Made by a program: the position numbers and the translations under genes
From: Aspidapion aeneum
Taxonomy: Eukaryota; Arthropoda; Insecta; Coleoptera; Brentidae
NCBI GenBank assembly: GCA_963576565.1
Contig: OY755039.1
Span: forward strand, 78,738,289-78,802,288
Length of the DNA stretch: 64,000 nt
Reading direction: 5' to 3'
In this document: piece by piece, positions 44,021-54,241 of the stretch
Layout of the letters: each line of letters begins with the position of its first letter
Position numbering within the stretch: the first letter of the stretch is position 1
The notes under the pieces: model-generated
What the model was told of the DNA's origin: nothing
The model's database searches: none
Seen by the model: the letters and a program-made list of their open reading frames with translations, nothing else

Positions 44021-44492
44021 CATGACGGATTTGATACCTTCCTAGCCCATTAGCACACTCCAAGTAAATTCCATGCTATTTCTATATCATTGGAAACAGT
44101 TTTTTGTAAATATCTCAGACATGAAAGCCCCTATGAAGCCTTTGAACGCATTATTAAGAAAAATATGGTCCACTTTATTCCGAGAACCGCGTATTCATGC
44201 AATGCTCCGTTAAAAAGCATATTTTAAATGTTTTAACTGTCAAGAAACGGTCATCAGCATTAATGGTTTTTGACCAAATCTAATAAATTCGTTACTGTGC
44301 CAAACTGTATTTTAGCTGAAAATTTAATGGAAATCGATTCGGTCCATTCGGTTTAGGAGCTATCGTGTTACGGACACACATACGGAATATAGTTTCTGAG
44401 ATATTTACAAAAAAAACTATTTTCAAGGGTGATATGGCGTGGAGTTCACTTGGAGTGTGCTAATGGGGTAGAAAGGTATCAGATCCGTCATG
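44021..44492. mobile_element. Miniature TIR element, 472 bp
   Basis: The ends CATGACGGATTTGATACCTT and its inverse are followed by CCATTAGCACACTCCAAGT in both arms. Inverted similarity reaches about 95 bases to GTAAATATCTCAG. No open frame; no clear target duplication. Confidence 0.85.
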
Positions 44493-44673
44493 CATTCATT
44501 AATTACTCTCTTAATAAATTAAATCGAAAATGATTGGGCTATAAGGACCTTACAGTTTAGTGGCCTATGGTGTACCGTGGGATAGTTTTAAACTACCCCA
44601 GGTCGATTGGTTCTAGATCACATAATTTTAAGTCGTTGGCTTCGTTCACGGTGGATAGAATCGACCGGTGTTC

Positions 44674-44713
44674 GGTGGTCCAGCTGATTTTTATAAACAA
44701 AGGTTAGATATGA
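44674..44713. repeat. Left piece of a palindromic element split by LINE-3
   Basis: GGTGGTCCAGCTGATTTTTA...TTAGATATGA continues at 48963 in the same order as the uninterrupted copy at 53340-53856. AGATATGA (44706-44713) is the LINE-3 target duplication. Confidence 0.82.
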
Positions 44714-44737
44714 ATAGAATAGAATAGAATAGAATAG
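44714..44737 (-). repeat. ATTCT pentamer tail of LINE-3
   Basis: ATAGAATAGAATAGAATAGA on the plus strand, directly after the target duplication. Confidence 0.9.
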
Positions 44738-45155
44738 AATTTGTTTATTGTGGTATAAAAAATAAAATATACATTTAATTTAAATTAACTTAAACTACTA
44801 TCACCACAAAGGACTAAAAGGCAGTAAAGTATTATTGTAAAATTTGAAATTTAAAAGTAAATAAGAACAACTGATACTAGATTTTAGCCCTCATAATTTG
44901 TACCCACAGTAGGTACAACTAGTTGTATATTTTGTATTTATTATATAGTAAAAGTAGAAATTACATTTAATTTATAAATAAGATGATTAAGCGACTACAT
45001 CTGGTGAATTTAATAGAAAAAAAAGGAAAGACAAAAAATATAAGTAAAGGCACCCTAATGAAAATTATTTTTATAGTCAAGAAAGAAAAATAGAAGAAAA
45101 GCTATATTTTTAATTACAAATAAACAATAAAGGCTCCAGTCCATAGGGAAGAAAA

Positions 45156-47944
45156 TTAATAACAAAGTAAAAAGGTCTTATATAAAATTCTAAATTTTGT
45201 GAGGTTAAGGTCTTTTAGGGCTATCGGAATTTGATTATAAATTTTGCATATGTTGTAGGAAAATGATCTGTTAAATATTGCCTGCTTATGGGATGGTATA
45301 GTTAGCTTACCTCTTAGCCTCAACCCGAGATTGTATACATGCGTCCGATAGGCAACTTTTTGGAACAAATATGGCGGCGTTTTGGATAGTAGTATTTGAT
45401 GAAATAAGCATGCAGAATGTAGTTTACGTCTTGATGCCATGCTTAGCCAATTAGCGGTTTTTAACTTGTATGAAATCCTTTTATATTTTCTAATACCAAA
45501 AATAAATCTAAGACAGCTCCTCTGAACCCTCTGAATTCTCTCTCTATCTTTGTGAGTTAAACACGGGTCATACACTGCATCGTAAAAGTTAAAATGAGAT
45601 AATACCAATGTATCACATAGCTGTATTTTAAGTTTTTGAGATAATATGTGGCCGTGTTGATATAAAATCTTTAGATTCATGTAGGCAATTTTAAGGCATT
45701 TAGTCACATGATTAGTAAATCTTAGGTCCGTATCAATTATTAAACCAAGATTTCGTGTAGATCTGGTAAAAGAAAAGGGACTTCCCAATACTTCAATTTT
45801 CAAACGATTCTCAGCCTCAATTTTGTTTTTTCCAAAGATCATAATGTTTAATTTGCTAGGATTGATAGAAAGCTGATGTTTTTCCGAATATTGGCATATT
45901 TTGTTTAAGTCTGAGTTTATATGTTCTTCTGCCAAAGCAATATCTTTAAAAAGAAATGAATATTTAAGTTGGGTATCATCAGCATAGTTATAGGATCGGC
46001 AATTATCCAAACAAGCAGTAATGTGAAATGTATAAATACAAAAAAGCAGAGGTCCCAAAATGGACCCTTGTGGAACGCCTGAGCTTACGTCTCCCATTTG
46101 GAAGTCACCGCTGCTTGTCCGAACAAACTGCTTCCTATCGCTTAAGTAAGATCTTAATAATTTTATTGCAGACTCCGAAAAGCCGACGTAGTGTAAAACT
46201 GAGATGAGAAGTTCATGGTTAATCGTATCGAATGCTTTTGAATAATCAAGCAAGATTAGAACAGATGTCTTACCAGAATCAATGTCTCCTAAAATGTCAT
46301 CCACTAAGTCCAACATGGCTGTTGCATAACTATATCCCGGCCGAAATCCCGACTGTCTTAGTGGCAAAATATCAAACTCGTTTATGTGTTGTTGAATTTG
46401 CTGCGTCATAGCTTTTTCAATTATTTTGGACATGGTACATAAAATTGAAATAGGTCTTAAATCATTAATGCTTGAAGGATCATGTTTTTTTGGTAAAGGG
46501 GTGACACGAGAAATTTTCCAGCAGTTGGGAAAGTAGTTTTCAAGCAGACAGGAATTAATTATGTTTGTTATAAAAGGTAAAACATATGGACAGCACATTA
46601 ATAACATTTGAATATTGATTTCATCAACACCTTCAGAGCTTGATTTAATGGCCAACATATATTCAAATATTTTTTGCTGATCAATTAATGTAAAACTAAA
46701 TTTGGAGCTAAAATTTTTAAAATTGCCTGTTAAATAGAAATTTAAGAACTCTAAGTCAGGAGACTGTATTTTTGTTTTTTCCAAAAAGAAATTGTTTATT
46801 TTTTCAGGTTGATCTAAAGTAGGCGGCAGATCATTATTGGATTTTTTTATGCAGATATCTAACTCTTTTAGACCCTTCCATACCATTTTATTGGTTTTTT
46901 TATTTTGTTGAAGGCAGCTTTCTACGTAAGCCTGTTTTTCTCGATTAATTGCATTGGTTAGTTGATTTTTTAGGCTTTTATAGGTTTCCCCGTGTACGGG
47001 ATTTTTCGTTTTTTTAAACTTCGCAAAAGCCCTATCTTTTAAGCTAATCATTTTTTTTATCGTGTAAGTTAACCACTGAGGACGTCTTTTTTTGAATGTT
47101 AGTTCTTTGATTGACGCAGAAGTATTAAAAAGCTCTAAAAGTAGATTGTTAAAGCAGGCTATTTTAAGCTCAATATTTTCTATAAAAAATATATTTTCAA
47201 AAGGTGTAAACTGAAGCATTTCGAGAATAATGGTTTGATCAATAGCACTCAAACTTCTAGTCCTGATTAGATGACGCTCGTTTTTAGTATAAATGGATAA
47301 TTGTCCGTAAACTAGTTGATGGTCTGAGACATTAAAAACATCTTTATTACCGAACTTTTGGACATTGTTAATGTTAGATACTATAATTAGGTCTAACAGG
47401 GTTAATGATGACTCCGTTACTCTTGTTGGTGAGTTTATAATTTGTTGCAAACTGTACGTCTCTAAAATATCATTTAATTTTTTTGTTTTGTAATCAAGTA
47501 ATAAAAGATCAATATTTAAATCACCGCCGCATATTAGCTCACTATTTTCTAGGCAAAATTGGGATATTGAGTTTTCAAAAGTTTCCAAGAAACTGCCAAA
47601 CCTAACTTTCTGATGCCTATACATATTACCAAAAATATACTGACCTTGATTAATGTTAACCTTAATCCATATTTGTTCCATTGCTTCGGTATAATTTTTT
47701 TGTATAACTTCAAATTTAATTTTTTTTTTATAAACACGCCTACACCACCACCTTTACTTGGCCAATCACTTCTTACAAACTGGTAGCCTTTTATGCAGAA
47801 CCTATCACAAGAAACTCTATCACTTAACTGGGTTTCGGAAATACCTATGTAATCATAATCCTCTTAAAAAATAAAAGTTTTTGATAAAGAAAAATGTAGA
47901 TTTAATGAATTTACGTTGAAAAAAGCAAATTTAAAATTATTCAT
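45156..47944 (-). pseudogene. LINE-3 ORF2: endonuclease and reverse transcriptase, two lesions near the start
   Basis: ATG at 47944 follows ORF1 by 148 bases. The first part (FAFFNVNSLN, YDYIGISETQL, GGGVGVFIKKK) is endonuclease. It has an in-frame TAA at 47864-47866 and a frameshift at the ten-T run 47720-47729. From 47681 an 841-codon frame runs unbroken to 45156: CGGDLNIDLL, NSPTRVTESSLTLLDLI, SDHQLVYGQL (endonuclease), then RT with LRPISIL, LDYSKAFDTINH, SGVPQGSILGPL, YADD at 45986-45975, and the C-terminal RT tail. Catalytic residues appear intact. Both defects lie within 150 bases, and one is in a homopolymer. Confidence 0.9.
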
Positions 47945-48092
47945 TATTTTGATTTAATCTCCGGTATGCAATAATTTAAAAAAAAATTGATTAGGAAAAA
48001 AAGCTATATACTTAGGAGAAAAAAAAAACAAAAAAAGAAAAAATTGAAAACACTAATTTAAGAAGATTCACAAAAAAATACTTGCGATTTTA

Positions 48093-48764
48093 TTAATTGT
48101 CACTTTCTGCTCCAGTTCCTAACATGGTATCGAGGTCTTCAGCCTTGGTAATATTGTGCGATTTGCCGTTGATTCTGATGTAAATTTTGCCATTTAAGGA
48201 CCACGACTCAGTTTTTCCTACTTTCTCCTTTGCTAGGGTGAGTAAATCATAACCACGTTTGGTTAACTCTTCTGCTAATGCCATCTTGGTCCCTTTAAGC
48301 AGTTTTTTGGAAAAAAAAACCTTATCACGGTTTTCAACTGAACAAAATTTTATGAGTACAGGTCTGCCCAATTCGGGTTTTTTATTCAATTTTCCGATTC
48401 TGTAACAGTTTTTAATTACTTTATCTTTTATATTTAATTTATCTTGAAAAATGTTCTCAATCTTTTTCAAAATATTCTCATTTTTGGTCTCCTCTACCCC
48501 GTACAAAAGCAGCTGATCCATCTTGGATTGTTGCTCGATTTGATCAACTTTTTTTTGTAGGTCTTCCACTTGCAATTCAAGCTTAGTATTTTTAACTTCC
48601 AGCAAATTAATTTGAGTATTAACTTTTTCCAACTGTTTATTTATATTAGTGGAAACTATTGATGCGACCTTCGTTGCAAATATACCGAGAATCTTATCGT
48701 CTCCCAAACATTCGCTTATCAGCGTTTTAAATTCGTCCTTTTGTTGTTTTGTGAATGGCGGCAT
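48093..48764 (-). CDS. LINE-3 ORF1, coiled-coil RNA-binding protein
   Basis: An intact 223-codon frame, ATG at 48764 (MPPFTKQQKDEFKTLISE). Residues about 45-80 form a heptad-rich coiled coil (VNTQINLLEVKNTKLELQVE). An RRM-like or transposase_22-like part follows (LLLYGVEETKNENILKKIEN ... RPVLIKFCSVENRDKVFF), with a C-terminal domain (GKIYIRINGKSHNI). By analogy with LINE ORF1 proteins it would trimerise and bind the element RNA. It lies upstream of ORF2 on the same transcript. Confidence 0.87.
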   Translation of the reverse strand: MPPFTKQQKDEFKTLISECLGDDKILGIFATKVASIVSTNINKQLEKVNTQINLLEVKNTKLELQVEDLQKKVDQIEQQSKMDQLLLYGVEETKNENILKKIENIFQDKLNIKDKVIKNCYRIGKLNKKPELGRPVLIKFCSVENRDKVFFSKKLLKGTKMALAEELTKRGYDLLTLAKEKVGKTESWSLNGKIYIRINGKSHNITKAEDLDTMLGTGAESDN

Positions 48765-48962
48765 GTTAATTAACTGTTGTTTATATTGTATAAAGGTGAC
48801 TAATTGCAGTTATTTATAATAAAAGCAACTAAACAATATCAATAACACACTAGACAAACTTATTGGATTTAACTTTGACTAAAAACCACTACATTTTAAC
48901 TTTGAAGCGAGAGCGAAATAACGTGTGACTATTCAGTTTGAACCATTGAACTCAATCAGATC

Positions 48963-49444
48963 AGATATGATATGAACAACTAATATTTTTAAAATTTTTT
49001 GAAAACTAAGGATATTTTCCTACTATTTTTTAGTATATTCTTATAAAATAATAAATTTCAGACATACCAGTCGTTATTTTTTTTAGCCCGCTTTATTTCT
49101 CTTTGAACAAAAATAAAAATTCAAAGAAAATAATGTGTTCGTTTCAGCTTCAAAAATAATCCGCTGACCTACATCTTTGTTTACTTCCCAAGTCCTCGGT
49201 TCACCTTTGGTACTAAACGATCACATTCAGTTTGACTTGTACTATAAGTTTTGTGCAATAAAAAATAAAGCGGGCTAAAAAAAATAACGACAATATGTCT
49301 AGAAAATTATATTTTATAAGGATATATTAGAAAACAGTAGGAAAATTGCCTTAGTTTTCAAAAAATTCAAAAAATATTAGTTGTTCCGTTGTTCATATCA
49401 TATCTAACTTTTGTTTACAAAAATCAGCTGGACCACCAGTGACG
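48963..49444. repeat. Right piece of the palindromic element split by LINE-3
   Basis: Arms 48971-49105 and 49255-49425 are inverted copies (TAGCCCGCTTTATTT, TTTCAAAAAATTCAAAAAAT). It ends ATCAGCTGGACCACCAGTGACG, the inverse of GTCACTGGTGGTCC at 53340. Confidence 0.85.
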
Positions 49445-49455
49445 TGAAAAATTCA

Positions 49456-49456
<1 letters not shown>

Positions 49457-49502
<46 letters not shown>
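49457..49502. repeat. (TA)n microsatellite
   Basis: About 22 TA units between the palindromic element and the 3' end of LINE-4. Confidence 0.95.
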
Positions 49503-49505
<3 letters not shown>

Positions 49506-49728
49506 TTTTTTGTGTCTTTTTTATTGAAAACTATTTATTTAGCAAAGAGCTAGTCTACAGTAATTCACAATAGTAGAAATTATAATTATCGAGTAGTGGT
49601 AGTAGTAGTAGTCGACAACATTTATAAATACTTATATAAAAAACTAGTATATAAATAAACATATGAAAGAAATACAAAAAAAAATAGTTAAGTAAATAAA
49701 AACACTTTAAAAACAAATTTCCAATGTT

Positions 49729-52530
49729 TCAAATTATACGAGTACAGGGTTCACTAGTTAAAAACTTTCTTAATCTATTTTTAAAACTAACAATATTTAC
49801 GCTGCATTTTATTTCCAACGGTAGATTGTTGTATAGGTTCATACCTGAATAAAATATAGATTTTTTTGTTCCTATTAATCTAGTTTGAGGCACATGAATA
49901 TGTTCTTTTTGCCTTGTATTGTATGAGTGAATATTATGTCTGAATTGTAAATTATCTGAGAGATAAGTAGGCAACAAATTATTAACAATCTCAAAGATAA
50001 ATAATAGTGTTCTAAACATTATATTCGTTTTTACTGAAAGCCAGTTCAATTGTTTGTCCATCCTATTTATACTGGTATATCTATTACACTTAAGGATTAG
50101 ACGCATGCACCTATTCTGAAGTAATTGTAGCCTAGCTAAATCACTATCCGTACACATATATAAAATAGATGAGCAATATTTAAAATGTGGTTTTATTATT
50201 GTATTATTTATTAGAAATTTTGTATTTTGAGATAAATGCCTGCTTATTCTATATGTAAAACCAATTTTTTTAGAGATTTTTTTAGCTATATAAGAAATAT
50301 GTTCACTAAAATTGAGCTTGTGGCCTATAACAATACCCAAATATTTTGTAGAATACACACGCTCCAGATTAATATTGTTGAATTTAATATTGTATCTAAT
50401 TAACGAGCCGTAATGCTTTTTTCCATATAATATCATATATTTGGACTTATCTGTATTTATAGCTAACTTATTCATATCAAACCATTCTTTTACTTTTATT
50501 AATATGTTATTCATTCTTAAAATTAGTGAATCTATATCATCGCCCAAAAATATAAAAGATACCATCATCTGCGAACAGATGAATGAATATATCTTGAAAA
50601 TCTTTAATTAATAAATCATTAATAAAACAGATAAAAAAAATAGCACCAAGGACGCTACCCTGGGGCACTCCATTACACCAATTTTTTACTTGATTTTTCC
50701 CCATTAACTTTTGTTTGTTGGTACCTTTTATTTTAATATATTTCGAATAATCTGTATGCGTTATCAGAGACCCCAAAGTAGATTTTAAGCTTTCTCATTA
50801 AGATTTTTCTATCAACGACTTCAAAGGCACGTTTGAGATCCAGAAAGACTGCAACAATGGCATCTCCTCGATCTACAGCACCCCGGAAGTCGCCGATTAC
50901 TTTTTGCAATGCAGTTTCGCATGAAAAGCCATTACGAAATCCGGATTGATTGGGGTGTAGTAGTTTTTGTTTATCCAGATATTCAGTAAACTGTTTGTAC
51001 ATAGCAAGTTCAACTATTTTTTCCAGACATGGTAAGGTATTTATAGGCCTATATTCTTCAACCATTTTTGTGTTCGCCTTTTTTTGAACAGGTATATAAG
51101 TGAGGTTTTTAGAATTTGAGGAAAGTATCCTTCGTTCAATGCAGTGTTTATACAATGTAAAAGCGGATATCTAATTACGTCAAAGGTATTTTTAATTAAA
51201 CAAAAATCAATTTCATCTTCTGAGTATTTATTTTGTTGGCTAAAGACTAATTTTCTTAGTTCTGAAAGATTCAATAATTTAAAGCGATTTAAAGGCTCAT
51301 ATGGGCGATAACTAATATTTTTAAATAGAGCATTTTTGTTAATGATAAAGTCTCGTACACTTATTGAGCTAATTATAGTATCTATACTTTCAATAAAGAA
51401 ATTATTGAAAATATTTTCAAGGGTTTCCGTAATCTCAGTACCATTTACATAAATTGAGGGAATCGTACTACTGTTTTTTGTATTAATGATGGATTTTAGT
51501 GTTTTCCACATAAGTTTTGAGTTATTTTTGACCTCATCTATTTTTTTCTCGTAATAAGATTTTTTTAATTGTTTTATAATGCGTACACACGCATTTCGGT
51601 TATTGCAATACAAAGTCCAATCGTTAGGATGATTCGTAATTTTAAATTTATTATCTCTTTCAAAAATTGCGGTTTTAGCTATATCAGTGAACCATTCATT
51701 ATTTTTACGTATTTTTATGGTCTGAGTGGGAGAAACTTGATTAAGTGTATCTATGATAACATGAAAAAAGTTTTCAAAGATTAAGTTAGTATTTGTTGAG
51801 CTGTACAGCCAAGATTTCGATATTAATTCTAGTTCCAAGATATTGTAATTAATTTTACGGCAAGTTATTTCTTTATAAATATTTTGACTGGATAGCATAC
51901 AGTTTAAATTAGTTTTAATGGTTATGTGATCTGTAATTTTTGATTGAACCGATTCTGTGCTTAGATCAAATATATTAGAAAATACTAAGTCTATTATAGA
52001 TTTTGAATCTCGCGTTATTCTTGTATAGAAATATACTGTTTAAATCCAAACTGCTCACAAACCTGTTTTAATCTTTTAGTATATGTATTACTAGGTATAT
52101 CCCACCTTATATTAAAGTCGCCCAAAAGTAAGTAGTTGCATTCAAAGTTAATATATTCCATAATTGATTAAAAAAAGTCTAGAAATTCCGGGTGACTTCC
52201 ACTAGGAGAGTGATAAAAACACCCAATTATCCAACATTTTGTTTCAATATATATTTTTACTAAGATCATCGAATAGTTTAGACCCTAGCTAATGTTCTTT
52301 ATAATACTATACCTCAGGTTTTTTCTAAGATATATCACTACTCCACCAGTATGACGACTGCTGGAATCACATCTAATCATGTTGTAGTTATGGATAATTA
52401 TTTCACTATCATGAATATCATCAGTTGTCCTTGTTTCACTTAGACACAAAACAGGAATATTTGTATCACGCACTAACTTGCCTATTTCATCAATATGAGC
52501 CGGTAGGCTTTCACTATTTAAGGATATCAC
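49729..52530 (-). pseudogene. LINE-4 ORF2: endonuclease-RT in at least five frame pieces
   Basis: Pieces run 52530-52285 (endonuclease start, LCLSETRTTDDI, TGGVVIYLRKN), a decayed centre (52284-51900), 51898-51041 (endonuclease end and linker), 51155-50733 (RT: YRPINTLP, QSGFRNGFSCETAL, FLDLKRAFEVVDR), 50776-50537 (GVPQGSVLGA, FADD at 50575-50564) and 50568-49729 (RT tail, STKYLGIVIGHKLNF). The RT active-site Asp pair is present in FADD. Each junction is a frameshift, so no full product is possible. Confidence 0.87.
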
Positions 52531-52573
52531 TTCGCATTGTTTTTAGATGCACTGGAGCTATTTTTGTTAGACC

Positions 52574-53290
52574 CTAATTTTCGGTTTCGTTTGGTGGGGG
52601 TTTCTTTAAAAAACGGCTATTGAATCTGTTTACACCTACATGTTCAGGCCAAATGTCAGGATTTGTAAAGTCCTTCACTAAATTTGCTGCAACTGATATT
52701 TTAAATGAGTTATACAATTCGGAATACTTGGATTCCATCTTCGCACATTTAATGTCTAAGATATTCTTTGTTTTGAGGTAATTAGTTAACTCCTGACTTG
52801 TTAGATCAAGTGGGCATCGGAATACGTGATAGTCAATATATCTAGTGACCCCAGCAAATGAGCTGTTTGATGATCTACCAAATATTACATTTTGGCCTCG
52901 TCTAGGCCTTTGTTTCGGGAAGGTCCAGGGACCATCATCCGAGTTAAATACATTATTACTGTCATTATTTGACTCATTATTTCCCTCATCCTGGATTCTG
53001 TTATCGTTCCTGGTTTTCTGGGAGCGGTTGGTGTTACTCTGCTCAACACTTTGCTTAGAAGTTGATTTAGTACGGCTTCTAGTTAAGACAGGGTTCGAAT
53101 GTCCACCCTGTATAACTTGGGATGTAGAGGGTTTTGTAATAATCTCAGTATCATTTTTTATAAGTTTTAACAATTCCGCATTGCCTTTCTTTAATATTTT
53201 TACCTCATTTTCGAGGGACAATATTTTATCATTAAGGCTTCCAATATGATTTTCAATACAGTTGCTAATTAGTGCCTCGAAATAAGAAAT
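52574..53290 (-). pseudogene. LINE-4 ORF1, 5' end missing
   Basis: The open frame ends at 52574. MSLENEVKILKKGNAELLKL opens an internal ATG at 53221, but coding continues upstream (ISNCIENHIGSLNDKI) to about 53290, where the palindromic element interrupts. The N-terminal half is a Glu/Lys coiled coil, the middle is Ser/Asn/Arg-rich, and the C-terminal domain (YHVFRCPLDLTSQELTNYL ... WPEHVGVNRFNSRF) resembles the ORF1 C-terminal domain of insect CR1/Jockey-like elements. A role in RNA binding is inferred. Confidence 0.78.
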
Positions 53291-53294
53291 ATAT

Positions 53295-53856
53295 AAGATC
53301 CGAACACCGATCTATTCTATCCACCGTGGGCTTCGTTCACGTCACTGGTGGTCCAGATGATTTTTGTAAACAAAAGTTAGATATGAAATAAACAACTAAT
53401 ATTTTTGGAATTTTTTGAAAACCAAGACAATTTTCCAACTGTTTTTTAGTACGTCCTTATAAAATATAATTTTTTAGACGTATTGCCGTTATTTTTTTAG
53501 CCCGCTTTATTTTTTATTACACAAAACTTAAGTCAAACTGAATGTCATCGTTTTATATTAAAGGTAAACCGAAGACTTGGGAAGTAAACAAAGGTGTAGG
53601 TTAGCGGATTACTTTTGAAGCTGAAACGATTACACTATTTTCTTTGAAATATAATTTTTGTGTAAAGAACAATGAAGCAGGCTAAAAAAAATAACGACTG
53701 GTATGTCTCAAAAATATTATTTTATAAGAATGCACCTCGGAATGCACCAAAAACAATAGGAAAATTGCCTTAGTTTTCAAAAAATTCAAAAAAACTGTTG
53801 TTGTTCATATCATATCTAACTTTTGTTTACAAAAATCAGCTGGACCACCAGTGACG
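53295..53856. mobile_element. Palindromic miniature element, uninterrupted copy
   Basis: The core 53340-53856 has ends CGTCACTGGTGGTCCAGATG and the inverse. Arms of about 190 bases include GATATGAAATAAACAAC, TTTTTTGAAAACCAAG and AGCCCGCTTTATTTTTTATT. A leader, CCGAACACCGATCTATTCTA (53299 onward), precedes it. It serves as the reference for the copy split by LINE-3. Confidence 0.85.
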
Positions 53857-53873
53857 CGAAAAAATCGATATAT

Positions 53874-53955
53874 TATAGTCCTTGCCATACGCAGTTACAG
53901 TTTTGTGACTTTGATATGAAATAAACATATTTCCTAAGCAGAAATATATTAAAAA
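53874..53955 (+). repeat. Single end of the ATAGTCCTTGCCATA family
   Basis: Complementary to 41490-41571 (GTTACAGTTTTGTGAC, GAAATAAACATATTTCC). The opposite end of this family appears at 59075-59103, beyond LINE-5. Confidence 0.75.
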
Positions 53956-54241
53956 GTAAATATGTCATGTCGATATAAAATTAAAGGTAAAAATGTCGTT
54001 GTTTCTGGATAGAAGATGATGACTGTAGGTTGACAAATTTTTCAGATTTTTTTTGGTTGCTCTCAGAATGCACAAAAGTGTAACTTATAGAATCGTAGAT
54101 TTCTCCAGGGTGAAGTAGAACCATATATAGATAGATAGAAATAATCTTTATTTTCATATGCAAGTAAAAATACATAATAACCTAGAAAATCCAGCCCTAC
54201 AGCTAAAATGTACAAAACAACCTAGGTATCTTAAAATTAAT

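Larger units (their letters stand above)
44714..48962 (-). mobile_element. LINE-3, near full-length non-LTR retrotransposon
   Basis: A 4249-bp insert flanked by AGATATGA at 44706-44713 and 48963-48970. Its 3' end (left) is an ATTCT pentamer tail (44714-44737), and ORF1 and ORF2 lie on the minus strand. The pentamer tail, the coiled-coil ORF1 and the YADDTQL RT place it in the CR1/L2/Jockey assemblage. The 5' leader is about 200 bp, so little or nothing is missing. Confidence 0.9.
49505..53290 (-). mobile_element. LINE-4, decayed non-LTR retrotransposon
   Basis: ORF1 and ORF2 fragments lie in normal order on the minus strand. A GTA-rich run at 49592-49612 lies in the 3' region, and the 5' side is cut at a palindromic element near 53295. 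Many frameshifts in ORF2 show it is older than LINE-3. Confidence 0.85.
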
